Shown: in pieces, positions 17,427 through 26,982 of the stretch
How the letters are laid out: each line of letters starts with the position of its first letter
How positions within the stretch are numbered: position 1 is the first letter of the stretch
Program-made: the position numbers and the translations under genes
From: Pseudomonas crudilactis
GTDB lineage: Bacteria > Pseudomonadota > Gammaproteobacteria > Pseudomonadales > Pseudomonadaceae
Length of the DNA stretch: 64,000 bases
Assembly: GCF_013433315.1 (NCBI RefSeq)
Contig: NZ_WXVV01000008.1
Span: 1 to 64,000, forward strand
Reading direction: 5' to 3'
The notes under the pieces: generated by a model
Seen by the model: only the letters and a program-made list of their open reading frames with translations
Databases searched by the model: none
Told to the model about the DNA's origin: nothing

Positions 17427-18869
17427 TCAGAGCAGGAAGATTGTCGCCAACCCCAGGAAGATGAAGAAGCCACCACTGTCGGTCATTGCCGTGATCATCA
17501 CGCTGGCACCCATGGCCGGGTCGCGGCCCATCTTGGCCAGAGTCATCGGGATCAACACCCCCATCAACGCCGCGAGCAACAGGTTGAGCGTCATCGCGGC
17601 CGTCATGACCACGCCCAGCGACCAACTGCCGTAAAGCAGATAAGCGACCACGCCGATCACGCCACCCCAGACCAGACCGTTGATCAACCCGACTGCCAGT
17701 TCCTTACGCATCAGACGTGAAGTATTACCGGTGCTGACCTGGTCGAGCGCCATGGCGCGAACAATCATGGTGATCGTCTGGTTACCGGAGTTACCGCCAA
17801 TACCCGCCACAATGGGCATCAATGCGGCGAGCGCTACCAGCTTCTCGATCGAGCCTTCAAACAGGCCAATCACACGTGACGCGACGAACGCGGTGATCAG
17901 ATTGATCGCCAGCCACGCCCAACGGTTGCGCAAGGATTTCCATACTGAAGCGAAAATATCTTCCTCTTCACGCAGACCCGCCATGTTGAGGACTTCGCTT
18001 TCACTCTCCTCACGGATCAAGTCGACCATTTCATCGATGGTCAGACGGCCGATCAGCTTGCCGTTCTTGTCGACCACCGGGGCCGAGATCAAGTCGTAAC
18101 GTTCGAACGCCTGAGCGGCGTCGTAGGCGTCTTCGTCCGGGTGAAAACTCACCGGATCGCTGGCCATGACATCGGCCACCTGCTTCTCCGGGTCGTTGAC
18201 CAGCAAACGCTTGATCGGCAGCACGCCTTTGAGCACACCGTCGTAATCAACTACGAACAGCTTGTCGGTATGACCGGGTAGCTCTTTGAGACGCCGCAGA
18301 TAACGCAGAACCACTTCGAGACTGACATCCTCACGGATCGTCACCATCTCGAAGTCCATCAGCGCACCGACCTGCTCCTCGTCATACGACAAGGCCGAAC
18401 GGACACGTTCGCGCTGCTGGTTATCGAGGCTCTCCATCAGCTCATGGACGACGTCTCGCGGCAGCTCGGAGGCCAGGTCAGCAAGTTCGTCGGCGTCCAT
18501 GTCCTTGGCGGCAGCCAGGAGCTCGTGATCGTCCATGTCGGCGATCAGCGTTTCACGAACCGAATCGGATACTTCGAGAAGAATGTCGCCGTCGCGATCG
18601 GCCTTGACCAGTTGCCAGAGCGTCAGACGATCGTCCAGCGGCAAGGCTTCAAGAATGTAGGCGACGTCGGCGGAGTGCAGATCATCGAGCTTGCGTTGCA
18701 ACTCGACGAGATTTTGCCGGTGAACCAGGTTTTCAACCCGGTCGTGATGCGCGCCTTCCTGGCGATGAGTCAGGTCTTCAACGACGCGCTGACGCTGCAG
18801 CAGCTCGACGACTTGCGCCAGTCGATCCTGCAGGCTTTCCTGTGTTTTCTTTACTTCGATTTCAGACAT
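17427..18869 (-). CDS. mgtE: Magnesium transporter MgtE
   Basis: MgtE is an inner-membrane Mg2+ channel gated by cytosolic Mg2+. The 480-residue product has the superhelical N domain (about 30-160) with repeated ELADLASELPRDVVHELMES-like units. A CBS pair follows (VADVMASDPVSFHPDEDAYD; LIGRLTIDEMVDLI), then five membrane segments with the pore signature GIGGNSGNQTITMIVRAMAL and the last segment MITAMTDSGGFFIFLGLATI. I start at ATG 18869 (MSEIEVKKTQESL), matching family length. No M-box riboswitch is visible upstream. Confidence 0.95.
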   Translation of the reverse strand: MSEIEVKKTQESLQDRLAQVVELLQRQRVVEDLTHRQEGAHHDRVENLVHRQNLVELQRKLDDLHSADVAYILEALPLDDRLTLWQLVKADRDGDILLEVSDSVRETLIADMDDHELLAAAKDMDADELADLASELPRDVVHELMESLDNQQRERVRSALSYDEEQVGALMDFEMVTIREDVSLEVVLRYLRRLKELPGHTDKLFVVDYDGVLKGVLPIKRLLVNDPEKQVADVMASDPVSFHPDEDAYDAAQAFERYDLISAPVVDKNGKLIGRLTIDEMVDLIREESESEVLNMAGLREEEDIFASVWKSLRNRWAWLAINLITAFVASRVIGLFEGSIEKLVALAALMPIVAGIGGNSGNQTITMIVRAMALDQVSTGNTSRLMRKELAVGLINGLVWGGVIGVVAYLLYGSWSLGVVMTAAMTLNLLLAALMGVLIPMTLAKMGRDPAMGASVMITAMTDSGGFFIFLGLATIFLL

Positions 18870-19190
18870 AGGCGAACTCCACTCCCAGCAGCGGGGCACG
18901 CCGGAAGGATCAATCAGTCAATTCATGATTGGTGAAACGGGGTACTGAGTAACTACTGGGTAAGTCCATGGAGGTTTTCCACAAGCCCCGGCGGGGCTGA
19001 CGGGCGCAATGATACACCGCCTGACGGTTTTAAACGTTAAAAAATCACGGCCGAAACAAGCGCTTGCGAAACAAACCTGAGCACTGTCCTGATCCTTGCA
19101 AATGCGACGACTCATCCTGAAAAGAAAACACACCGGCAATGAAAAATGTAGCGACTACCCTTCAGCGTAGATCGTCATGGAGGACGTCGA
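18870..19190. other. Divergent promoter region mgtE / DUF4124 gene
   Basis: About 320 bp without a gene. I see no riboswitch, tRNA or repeat. A GC-rich stretch (18980-19008, CCCCGGCGGGGCTGACGGGC) could form a short hairpin in the mgtE leader. Confidence 0.4.
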
Positions 19191-19712
19191 ATGCCATTGA
19201 AATCAGCGCTGCCTTTATTACTCACCTGCCTGCTTTTCCTCCCGCCTGCCGGGGGCGCTACCACCCTTCATCGCTGCGAAGCTACCGACGGCAGCATCAC
19301 CTTCACCAGCATGAGCTGCGCGAGCGGCGAACAGCTGTCCGTGCAGGAAGTCCATCCTTATATGCCCGGGTCAGTTGTGGCAGTGATGCCGGAACACAAC
19401 CACGAAGAAATATCCGGCATGAAAATCAAAGGACGCGAACCTGGCGTTGTTGGCACCGCCGAAGACCCGTGTGGAAACCTGATCGATGCCAGACAACGTC
19501 GCGAAGCGATCATCAATCAACGCGTGATTGCCGGAATGAGCCAGCAGGATGTCGAAAGCGCGCTGGGCAAGCCGGACAAGGTGAATATTCGGACATCGAC
19601 GACGAGCTATCGCTATGACCTCAAGCGAGGCAGAAGTGCTCAAGTCGATTTTGATGAGAGGGGCTGCGTGAAAGGAAAAGCCAAATCCCGGACAGCAAAA
19701 AGCCCGCGTTAA
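19191..19712 (+). CDS. Secreted DUF4124-domain protein
   Basis: This 173-residue exported protein has the signal peptide LPLLLTCLLFLPPAGGA. A DUF4124-type segment with paired cysteines follows (LHRCEATDGSITFTSMSCAS). The C-terminal half resembles SmpA/OmlA-like small domains (RVIAGMSQQDVESALGKPDK) and has another cysteine pair (CGN, GCVKG). Proteins of this type are periplasmic or envelope-associated with unknown biochemical role. It is a single gene, followed by a terminator and the tRNA array. Confidence 0.75.
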   Translation: MPLKSALPLLLTCLLFLPPAGGATTLHRCEATDGSITFTSMSCASGEQLSVQEVHPYMPGSVVAVMPEHNHEEISGMKIKGREPGVVGTAEDPCGNLIDARQRREAIINQRVIAGMSQQDVESALGKPDKVNIRTSTTSYRYDLKRGRSAQVDFDERGCVKGKAKSRTAKSPR

Positions 19713-19725
19713 ACGCGGGCTTTTC
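19699..19725 (+). terminator. Rho-independent terminator
   Basis: The hairpin AGCCCGCGTTTAA-type stem (AGCCCGCG / CGCGGGCT) is followed by TTTT. It overlaps the last codons of the DUF4124 gene. Confidence 0.8.
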
Positions 19726-19731
19726 GGTATA

Positions 19732-19808
19732 TGGTGCACTCGACAGGATTCGAACCTGTGACCGCTCGGTTCGTAGCCGAGTACTCTATCCAGCTGAGCT
19801 ACGAGTGC
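19732..19808 (-). tRNA. tRNA-Arg (anticodon ACG), copy 3 of 3 in transcription order
   Basis: The 77-nt cloverleaf runs GCACTCGTAGCTCAGC... to CGAGTGCACCA with CCA encoded. The anticodon loop CTACGAA contains ACG, read as ICG after deamination, which decodes CGU/CGC/CGA. Confidence 0.96.
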
Positions 19809-19880
19809 ATTTTGTGTTTTTAGCCCAGACCACAACTGGATGAAGCCAAGTTATCTGCATCGCTGCAACTAACTCTTAAA

Positions 19881-19957
19881 TGGTGCACTCGACAGGATTC
19901 GAACCTGTGACCGCTCGGTTCGTAGCCGAGTACTCTATCCAGCTGAGCTACGAGTGC
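19881..19957 (-). tRNA. tRNA-Arg (anticodon ACG), copy 2 of 3
   Basis: The sequence is identical to the neighbouring copies, with CCA encoded. It is spaced 149 bp from each neighbour, start to start. Confidence 0.96.
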
Positions 19958-20029
19958 ATTTGTGTTTGTTAGACCAGATCACACCTGGTTGAAGCCAAGT
20001 TATTTACATTGCTGTAACTAACTCTTAAA

Positions 20030-20106
20030 TGGTGCACTCGACAGGATTCGAACCTGTGACCGCTCGGTTCGTAGCCGAGTACTCTATCCAGCTGAGCTAC
20101 GAGTGC
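20030..20106 (-). tRNA. tRNA-Arg (anticodon ACG), copy 1 of 3
   Basis: This is the promoter-proximal copy, identical to the other two, with CCA encoded. Confidence 0.96.
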
Positions 20107-20213
20107 ATTTGTTGCGCCGCATTATAGCCCGTCTAATCTCTATTCCAACCACTTTTTCTATTAATTTCAACAACTTACAGAAAAAGCCAGATTACGACGT
20201 ACTAAGCAAATAA

Positions 20214-20304
20214 TGGCGGAGAACGGGGGATTCGAACCCCCGACACCCTTTTGAGGTGTACTCCCTTAGCAGGGGAGCGCCTTCGGCCACTCGGCCAGCT
20301 CTCC
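20214..20304 (-). tRNA. tRNA-Ser (anticodon GCT)
   Basis: The 91-nt class II tRNA has acceptor GGAGAGC / GTTCTCC, a long variable arm (ACACC / GGTGT) and the anticodon loop CTGCTAA. CCA is encoded. It heads the tRNA cluster, downstream of rsmA on the same strand, so they may be co-transcribed. Confidence 0.95.
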
Positions 20305-20366
20305 GCAACACGGGGCGTATCTTAACCAACCTTTTCCCCGTTTGCAAACATAAAAATCGATAAAAA

Positions 20367-20555
20367 TTAATGGCTTGGTTCTTCGTCCTTCTCTTTCTTT
20401 ATACGCAGGTAAATTTCCTCACGGTGCACGGCAACCTCTTTCGGGGCGTTGACGCCGATACGCACTTGGTTTCCTTTAACGCCGAGCACGGTCACGGTGA
20501 TTTCGCCATCACCGATAATCAGGCTTTCTGCGCACCGACGAGTCAGAATCAGCAT
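20367..20555 (-). CDS. rsmA: Carbon storage/RNA-binding regulator RsmA (CsrA)
   Basis: CsrA/RsmA binds GGA motifs in mRNA leaders and is titrated by the Rsm small RNAs under GacS/GacA control. The 62-residue product begins [20 protein letters not shown] and contains [20 protein letters not shown] and [10 protein letters not shown]. The R44-type residue in VHREE is present. The start is ATG 20555, with AAGGAG upstream. It lies between lysC and tRNA-Ser(GCT), the standard Pseudomonas arrangement. Confidence 0.96.
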   Translation of the reverse strand: MLILTRRCAESLIIGDGEITVTVLGVKGNQVRIGVNAPKEVAVHREEIYLRIKKEKDEEPSH

Positions 20556-20705
20556 ACCTTTCTCCTTACGCAATTCACTTCAGGGACAACAGTCTGCAAA
20601 AAAAAGGCACCCGACCTACAACCGGAGCGATCGTAGCCCTACATGCCTGAGTATTGACCAGCGCGAGCAAAAGAACAGTTCAGGGCTCGCGCCATTCAAA
20701 AAATA

Positions 20706-20730
20706 AAGGGCGCGGTCAGACCGCGCCCTT
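20706..20730 (-). terminator. Rho-independent terminator after lysC
   Basis: The hairpin AAGGGCGCGGT / ACCGCGCCCTT is followed on the minus strand by a T-rich tract. Confidence 0.8.
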
Positions 20731-20743
20731 CAAGAAACGGAAT

Positions 20744-21985
20744 TTACTCGCCCTGACGGGCTGGAGCATCCAGTTCGAAAGCCGTGTGCAGGGCGCGCAC
20801 GGCCAGTTCCAGGTACTTCTCTTCAATCACCACGGAAACCTTGATTTCCGAGGTCGAGATCATCTGGATGTTGATGCTTTCTTTAGCCAGGGATTCGAAC
20901 ATGCGGCTGGCCACGCCTGCGTGGGAACGCATGCCGACGCCGACGATCGAGACCTTGGCAATCTTGGTGTCGCCAACCACTTCACGGGCACCGATCTCGC
21001 GAGCAGTGTTTTCCAGCACGGTCTGTGCGGCCTGGTAGTCGTTGCGGTGCACGGTGAAGGTGAAGTCGGTGGTGTTATCGTGCGCAACGTTCTGCACGAT
21101 CATGTCGACTTCGATGTTCGCGGCACTGATCGGGCCGAGAATCTTGAACGCCACGCCCGGGGTGTCTGGCACGCCACGGATGGTCAGCTTGGCTTCATCG
21201 CGGTTGAAAGCGATGCCGGAAATGATCGGCTGTTCCATGGTTTCCTCTTCATCAATAGTAATGAGGGTGCCCGGACCCTCCTTGAAGCTGTGCAGTACGC
21301 GCAGCGGAACGTTGTACTTGCCGGCGAATTCAACCGCACGGATCTGCAACACCTTGGAACCGAGGCTGGCCATTTCCAGCATCTCTTCAAAGGTGATCTT
21401 GTCCAGGCGCTGAGCGACCGGTACAACGCGCGGGTCGGTGGTGTAAACACCATCAACGTCGGTGTATATCTGGCATTCGTCAGCTTTCAACGCTGCCGCC
21501 AGTGCCACGCCGGTGGTATCCGAACCGCCACGACCGAGGGTGGTGATGTTGCCGTGCTCGTCGACGCCCTGGAAACCGGCGACAACCACCACGCGACCCG
21601 CTTTCAGATCACCACGAATCTTCTGGTCATCAATCTGCAAGATACGCGCTTTATTGTGCGCACTGTCGGTCAGGATCCGCACCTGATTACCGGTGTACGA
21701 CACCGCTGGCACACCGCGCTTGATCAGCGCCATGGCCAACAGGGCAATCGTCACCTGCTCACCCGTGGACACGATCACGTCCAGCTCACGTGGAACCGGC
21801 TGGCCGTCGCCACTGATTTGCTTGGCCAGATCGATCAGACGGTTGGTTTCGCCGCTCATTGCAGACAGCACGACCACCAGGTCATCGCCGGCATCGCGGA
21901 ATTTCTTAACCTTGTCGGCGACCTGCTCGATTCTCTCGACAGTGCCGACCGAGGTGCCTCCAAATTTCTGTACGATCAAAGCCAT
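20744..21985 (-). CDS. lysC: Aspartate kinase LysC
   Basis: LysC phosphorylates L-aspartate in the first step of lysine, methionine and threonine synthesis, and is feedback-inhibited. The 413-residue product starts MALIVQKFGGTSVGTVERIE with the KFGGTSVG kinase motif. It carries STGEQVTIALLAMAL and GRGGSDTTGVALAAAL and ends with two ACT domains (for example KISIVGVG-type VSIVGVGMRSHAGVASRMF). The start is ATG 21985. It is downstream of alaS and upstream of rsmA. Confidence 0.96.
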   Translation of the reverse strand: MALIVQKFGGTSVGTVERIEQVADKVKKFRDAGDDLVVVLSAMSGETNRLIDLAKQISGDGQPVPRELDVIVSTGEQVTIALLAMALIKRGVPAVSYTGNQVRILTDSAHNKARILQIDDQKIRGDLKAGRVVVVAGFQGVDEHGNITTLGRGGSDTTGVALAAALKADECQIYTDVDGVYTTDPRVVPVAQRLDKITFEEMLEMASLGSKVLQIRAVEFAGKYNVPLRVLHSFKEGPGTLITIDEEETMEQPIISGIAFNRDEAKLTIRGVPDTPGVAFKILGPISAANIEVDMIVQNVAHDNTTDFTFTVHRNDYQAAQTVLENTAREIGAREVVGDTKIAKVSIVGVGMRSHAGVASRMFESLAKESINIQMISTSEIKVSVVIEEKYLELAVRALHTAFELDAPARQGE

Positions 21986-22075
21986 TTCAAAGCCGCCTCT
22001 GCCCATGAAGGGCGCCCAATAATTACTCGAACAGCCGCCCGGCCCGCCACTAGACTGCGGGCCGCACGGACTGTC

Positions 22076-24694
22076 TTATAAACCCTGCTCGACGAATGGA
22101 ACGGTCAGCGCCAATGCGCCATCCAGCGCGCCGGCATCAACACCGCCGCCCTGCGCCATGTCCGGACGACCACCGCCCTTCCCGCCCACTGCCGCAGCAG
22201 CCTGTTTCATCAAATCACCGGCTTTGAGTTGGCCAGTCAGGTCCTTGGTTACGCCTGCAACCAGAACGACCTTTTCCTCATGGACACTGCCGAGCAGGAT
22301 CACTGCGCGGCCGAGTTTGTTCTTCAACTGATCTACCAGCGCCAGCAGCGCCTTGGCATCCTGACCATCCAGACGTGCGGCCAAAACCTTCACGCCCTTG
22401 ACGTCCAGTGCCGAGGACGACAGATCGTCGCCCGCCGCGCTCGCCGCCTTGGCTTGCAACTGTTCGAGTTGCTTCTCCAGTTGGCGGTTGCGCTCCAGCA
22501 CAGCCGACAGCTTGTCGATCAGGTTGTCGCGGCTGCCCTTGACCAGGCTGGCCGCTTCCTTGAGTTGTTCTTCTGCCGCATTCAAGTACGCCAGTGCCGC
22601 AGCACCAGTGACCGCCTCGATACGACGCACGCCCGATGCCACACCGCCTTCGCTGATGATTTTCAGCAGGCCGATGTCGCCGGTACGGTTGGCGTGGATA
22701 CCGCCGCACAGCTCGACGGAGAAATCGCCGCCCATGCTCAGCACGCGCACGTTGTCGCCGTACTTCTCGCCGAACAGCGCCATCGCGCCTTTGTTCTTCG
22801 CGGTTTCGATGTCGGTTTCTTCGGTTTCAACGGCGGAGTTCTTGCGAATCTCGGCGTTGACGATTTCTTCCAGCGCTTTGATCTGCTCAGGCTTGATCGC
22901 TTCAAAATGGCTGAAGTCGAAACGCAGGCGCTGGCTATCCACCAACGAACCTTTCTGCTGAACGTGTTCGCCCAGCACCTGACGCAAAGCAGCGTGCAGC
23001 AAGTGGGTGGCCGAGTGGTTCAACGAAGTGGCGTGACGTACTTCGGCATCAACGTGAGTTTCCACTGGCGCGCCGATGGTCAGGCTGCCCGAATCCAGCA
23101 CACCGTGGTGCAGGAACGCGCCGCCGGTCTTGGTGGTGTCACGTACGTCGAAACGTGCGCTGCCGGCCTGCAGATAACCACAGTCGCCGATCTGGCCGCC
23201 GGATTCAGCGTAGAACGGCGTCTGGTTCAGCACGATCACCGCCTCTTCGCCTTCATTCAAGACGTCGACCGACTGGCCATCTTTATAGATAGCGACGATT
23301 TTTGCCGAACCGCTGGTGTCTTTGTAACCGGTGAACTCGGTGGCCACATCAACCTTGACCAAGGTGTTGTAGTCCAGACCGAACGAGCTGGCCGAACGCG
23401 CACGCACACGCTGAGCTTCCATCTCACGTTCGAAACCGGCTTCGTCGACGGTCAGGCTACGCTCGCGGGCGATGTCGGCGGTCAGGTCCATCGGGAAACC
23501 GTAGGTGTCGTAGAGTTTGAACACTACGTCGCCCGGCACCACGGTGCCTTTGAGTTCCAGCAGATCCTGCTCAAGAATCTTCAGGCCGTGCTCCAGAGTC
23601 TTGGAGAACTGCTCTTCTTCAGCCTTGAGCACGCGCTCGATGTTGCTCTGCTGCTTCTTCAGTTCCGGGAAGGCTTCGCCCATCTCGGCAACCAGTGCAG
23701 CAACGATCTTGTAGAAGAAGCTGCCGGTGGCGCCCAGCTTGTTACCGTGACGGCAGGCGCGACGAATGATCCGGCGCAGCACATAACCGCGACCTTCGTT
23801 GGACGGCAACACGCCGTCGGCGATCAGGAAACCGCACGAACGGATGTGGTCGGACACCACTTTCAGCGAAGACTGATCGCCATTTTCGCAACCGATTGCC
23901 TCAGCCGAAGCTTTCAGCAGGTTCTTGAACAGATCGATGTCGTAGTTGGAATTGACGTGCTGCATCACCGCACTGATCCGCTCCAGACCCATGCCGGTGT
24001 CGACCGACGGTGCTGGCAACGGATGCAACACGCCATCGGCGGTGCGGTTGAACTGCATGAACACGTTGTTCCAGATCTCGATGTAACGGTCGCCGTCTTC
24101 TTCCGGCGAGCCCGGTGGGCCGCCCCAGATGTGGTCGCCGTGATCGTAGAAAATCTCGGTGCATGGGCCGCACGGGCCGGTATCGCCCATGGTCCAGAAG
24201 TTGTCGGAGGCGTACGGCGCGCCTTTGTTGTCGCCGATGCGAATCATGCGCTCGACCGGCACACCGATTTGTTTGGTCCAGATGTCATACGCTTCGTCGT
24301 CGGAGGCGTAGACGGTGACCCAGAGTTTTTCCTTCGGCAGTTGCAGAACGCCGGTCAGGAAGGTCCACGCGTAGGTAATCGCGTCCTTCTTGAAATAGTC
24401 ACCGAAGCTGAAGTTACCGAGCATTTCGAAGAACGTATGGTGACGAGCGGTATAACCGACGTTTTCCAGGTCGCTGTTCTTGCCACCGGCACGCACGCAT
24501 TTCTGGCTGCTGGTCGCACGGGTGTACGCACGTTTTTCCTGGCCCAGGAAGCAGTCCTTGAACTGGTTCATCCCCGCGTTAGTGAACAGCAGGGTTGGGT
24601 CGTTGCCCGGAATCAAAGAGCTGGAGGCTACACGGGTGTGGCCTTGCTCTTCGAAGAAGCGAAGGAAGGCTTCACGGATTTCTGCGCTTTTCAT
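22076..24694 (-). CDS. alaS: Alanyl-tRNA synthetase
   Basis: AlaRS charges tRNA-Ala and edits mischarged Ser/Gly. The 872-residue product begins [20 protein letters not shown]. It has the class II catalytic core ([38 protein letters not shown]), the editing-domain zinc motif [16 protein letters not shown], and the distal Cys/His ([16 protein letters not shown]). The C-terminal Gly-rich region ends in the C-Ala domain ([17 protein letters not shown]). The start is ATG 24694; the upstream frame is not conserved. It lies 90 bp upstream of lysC. Confidence 0.97.
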   Translation of the reverse strand: MKSAEIREAFLRFFEEQGHTRVASSSLIPGNDPTLLFTNAGMNQFKDCFLGQEKRAYTRATSSQKCVRAGGKNSDLENVGYTARHHTFFEMLGNFSFGDYFKKDAITYAWTFLTGVLQLPKEKLWVTVYASDDEAYDIWTKQIGVPVERMIRIGDNKGAPYASDNFWTMGDTGPCGPCTEIFYDHGDHIWGGPPGSPEEDGDRYIEIWNNVFMQFNRTADGVLHPLPAPSVDTGMGLERISAVMQHVNSNYDIDLFKNLLKASAEAIGCENGDQSSLKVVSDHIRSCGFLIADGVLPSNEGRGYVLRRIIRRACRHGNKLGATGSFFYKIVAALVAEMGEAFPELKKQQSNIERVLKAEEEQFSKTLEHGLKILEQDLLELKGTVVPGDVVFKLYDTYGFPMDLTADIARERSLTVDEAGFEREMEAQRVRARSASSFGLDYNTLVKVDVATEFTGYKDTSGSAKIVAIYKDGQSVDVLNEGEEAVIVLNQTPFYAESGGQIGDCGYLQAGSARFDVRDTTKTGGAFLHHGVLDSGSLTIGAPVETHVDAEVRHATSLNHSATHLLHAALRQVLGEHVQQKGSLVDSQRLRFDFSHFEAIKPEQIKALEEIVNAEIRKNSAVETEETDIETAKNKGAMALFGEKYGDNVRVLSMGGDFSVELCGGIHANRTGDIGLLKIISEGGVASGVRRIEAVTGAAALAYLNAAEEQLKEAASLVKGSRDNLIDKLSAVLERNRQLEKQLEQLQAKAASAAGDDLSSSALDVKGVKVLAARLDGQDAKALLALVDQLKNKLGRAVILLGSVHEEKVVLVAGVTKDLTGQLKAGDLMKQAAAAVGGKGGGRPDMAQGGGVDAGALDGALALTVPFVEQGL

Positions 24695-24840
24695 TAGGTT
24701 CTTCCACGGAGGCTGCGGCCAAAGGCCTGTTCGAAACGTCAACAGACGAAGCGACGGCAAAGGGCCGCATTATATCGGCCCTGCGCGCGGGGTACAGCGT
24801 GTTTATACGATAGAAACGGTCAATTGGACGGCTAACGCTG

Positions 24841-25845
24841 TCACTTGCGCGAAAACTCGACGAATGTCGCGATCACTTGCTCAATTTGCGAGCGATTGAC
24901 GTCCATGTGCGTGACCATGCGCAGACGCGCGGCGGCGCTCAACTTGATCCCGCGTTCGCCGGCAAAGGCCTTGATCGCTTCGGCTTTGTCGCCCATTTGC
25001 ACATAAACCATGTTGGTTTGCACCGGTTCGACGATGAAACCCGCTTCACGCAAGCCCTCGGCGAGCAATTGCGCATTGGCGTGGTCGTCTGCCAGACGCT
25101 CGACGTTGTGATCCAGCGCATACAGCCCCGCCGCCGCCAATACTCCGGCCTGACGCATGCCGCCGCCGACCATTTTGCGCAGACGGCGAGCCTTGCCGAT
25201 CAGTTGCTCAGAACCACACAACACCGAGCCAACCGGCGCGCCAAGACCTTTGGACAGGCACACCGATACCGAATCAAAGTACTGAGTGATTTCCCGGGCA
25301 TCGACACCCAGCTTGACCGCCGCGTTGTACAGGCGCGCGCCATCGAGGTGCAGTTGCAAGCCATTGTCTTGAGTGAAGCGGCGCGCCCGGGCGAGATATT
25401 CCAGCGGCAGCACTTTGCCCTGCATGGTGTTTTCCAGCGCCAGCAATCGAGTGCGAGCGAAGTGGAAGTCGTCCGGTTTGATCGCTGCCGCGACCTGATC
25501 CAGATCCAGTGAACCGTCAGCCTGCACTTCCAGCGGCTGCGGCTGGATCGAACCGAGCACCGCCGCGCCGCCGCCCTCGTACTTGTAGGTATGCGCCTGC
25601 TGACCCACGACGTATTCGTCGCCGCGCTCGCAGTGCGCCATCAACCCCAACAGGTTGCTCATGGTGCCCGTCGGCACGAACAACGCGGCGGCGAACCCCA
25701 GACGCTTGGCCAATTCTGCTTCCAGACGATTGACCGTCGGATCTTCGCCGTACACGTCATCGCCGGTGTCCGCCGCTGTCATCGCGTCGAGCATGGCCGG
25801 AGTCGGTTGGGTGACGGTGTCGCTGCGAAGATCGATAACGCTCAT
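24841..25845 (-). CDS. ltaE: Low-specificity L-threonine aldolase
   Basis: This PLP enzyme cleaves L-threonine and allo-threonine to glycine and acetaldehyde. The 334-residue product has the aldolase fold with the N-terminal [18 protein letters not shown]. It shows the HTYKYEGGG segment, the [12 protein letters not shown] motif and the PLP lysine in [18 protein letters not shown]. Length matches the family. It is divergent from the FMN riboswitch/ribH2 unit and its 3' end faces alaS. Confidence 0.93.
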   Translation of the reverse strand: MSVIDLRSDTVTQPTPAMLDAMTAADTGDDVYGEDPTVNRLEAELAKRLGFAAALFVPTGTMSNLLGLMAHCERGDEYVVGQQAHTYKYEGGGAAVLGSIQPQPLEVQADGSLDLDQVAAAIKPDDFHFARTRLLALENTMQGKVLPLEYLARARRFTQDNGLQLHLDGARLYNAAVKLGVDAREITQYFDSVSVCLSKGLGAPVGSVLCGSEQLIGKARRLRKMVGGGMRQAGVLAAAGLYALDHNVERLADDHANAQLLAEGLREAGFIVEPVQTNMVYVQMGDKAEAIKAFAGERGIKLSAAARLRMVTHMDVNRSQIEQVIATFVEFSRK

Positions 25846-26047
25846 GAACCTGGCCTCAAGTCAGCAGGGGAAATCCCTTTACGAAGTGGAATTACTGCGG
25901 TCATCGCGTGGATTAATCAACCCTTGCGCAAGGAAAAATCGTTTCGAACCGCCAGAAAATTCGATGGCAATCATCAGAAAGGCGCAATGCACAGAGCCAC
26001 AATCTGTGTTAAAAACGCTGCGCTGCCCGAGAAAGGGCGGCGAAAAC

Positions 26048-26214
26048 GTTCTCAGGGCGGGGTGCAATTCCCCACCGGCGGTAATTGCGCGCAATGCGCA
26101 TAGCCCGCGAGCGCTTGGCGACGAATGCGACTTCGGTTGTGAGCGGCGGCAAGGTCAGCAGACCCGGTGTGATCCCGAGGCCGACGGTCATAGTCCGGAT
26201 GAAGAGAGAACGGG
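26048..26214 (+). promoter_or_regulatory. FMN riboswitch (RFN element)
   Basis: The conserved RFN segments are present in order: CTCAGGGCGGGGTGCAATTC, CCCACCGGCGGTAAT, GCGACTTCGGTTGTGAGC-type stem, CAGCAGACCCGGTGTGATCC, GGCCGACGGTCATAGTCCGG and GATGAAGAGAGAACGGG. It is followed by about 100 nt of expression platform before the lumazine synthase ATG, so FMN should lower expression of that gene. Confidence 0.95.
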
Positions 26215-26316
26215 ATTAACGCCAAAGGGCCGTCCGCGCGATGTTGTGCGTGTGCGTACCCTTGAATCCCTTTCGATTCATAACGCCCTGTTTTTCACAC
26301 AAACAGGAGTCAGAAC

Positions 26317-26826
26317 ATGCAACCCACCGCTATCGACAGCAAAAGCAAACACCCTCACGGCGAGCGCGTCGCGTTCATTCAGGCCTGCTGGCACAAGGAA
26401 ATCGTCGACCAGAGCCGTAAAGGCTTCGTCGCTGAAATGATTGCCCTGGGTTATCAGGAATCGGACATCGACATCTTCGAAGTCGGCGGCGCTTTTGAAA
26501 TGCCTCTGCACGCCAAGTTGCTGGCCAAGACCGGTCGTTATGCCGGCATCGTCGCCGCAGCCTTGGTGGTGGATGGCGGCATCTACCGTCACGAGTTCGT
26601 TGCCCAATCGGTGGTCAGTGGTCTGATGCAGGTGCAGCTGGAAACCGAAGTGCCGGTGTTCTCGGTATCCCTGACGCCGCATCACTTCCATGCTGGCGAC
26701 GAGCATCAGAAGTTCTTCTTTGAGCACTTTGTGCACAAGGGTCAGGAAGCGGCGCGGACTTGCGCGGATACGCTGCAGAAAGTTCGGGCGTTGCGTCGTA
26801 CAGAGCCGCGTGCTGTAGCGGTCTGA
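26317..26826 (+). CDS. ribH2: 6,7-dimethyl-8-ribityllumazine synthase, type II (RibH2-like)
   Basis: Lumazine synthase condenses the pyrimidine precursor with the butanone phosphate to give the riboflavin precursor. The 169-residue product resembles the RibH2 type described in Brucella and Mesorhizobium, with GGAFEMPLHAKLLAKTGRYA, ALVVDGGIYRHEFVAQSVV and SLTPHHFH. It differs from the canonical RibH of the rib operon. Its start follows CAGGAG. It is controlled by the FMN riboswitch, and a terminator follows. It is likely a second, FMN-regulated lumazine synthase of the genome; the canonical rib genes are outside the window. Confidence 0.9.
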   Translation: MQPTAIDSKSKHPHGERVAFIQACWHKEIVDQSRKGFVAEMIALGYQESDIDIFEVGGAFEMPLHAKLLAKTGRYAGIVAAALVVDGGIYRHEFVAQSVVSGLMQVQLETEVPVFSVSLTPHHFHAGDEHQKFFFEHFVHKGQEAARTCADTLQKVRALRRTEPRAVAV

Positions 26827-26836
26827 TAGCCCATGG

Positions 26837-26860
26837 GTGAGGCCTTGGGCCTCACTCTTT
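26837..26860 (+). terminator. Rho-independent terminator after ribH2
   Basis: The hairpin GTGAGGCC / GGCCTCAC is followed by a short T-rich tract. Confidence 0.7.
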
Positions 26861-26863
26861 CCA

Positions 26864-26956
26864 CTGTGGGAGCGAGCTTGCTCGCGAAAGCGGACTGACA
26901 GCCAACTCAAATGTTGAATGTCAGATTGCATTCGCGAGCAAGCTCGCTCCCACAGG
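26864..26956. repeat. REPIN (inverted REP pair)
   Basis: Two copies of the GTGGGAGCGAGCTTGCTCGCGA palindrome lie in inverted orientation about 45 bp apart, between ribH2 and astE. Confidence 0.9.
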
Positions 26957-26982
26957 GTTATATGTCGAAACCGAAACTGGGG

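Noticed and set aside
18870..19190. Mg2+ riboswitch upstream of mgtE
   Set aside because: No M-box conserved segments were found in the leader.
22229..24697. 822-codon open frame on the plus strand, antisense to alaS
   Set aside because: alaS on the minus strand has full family motifs. The opposing frame is a compositional shadow.
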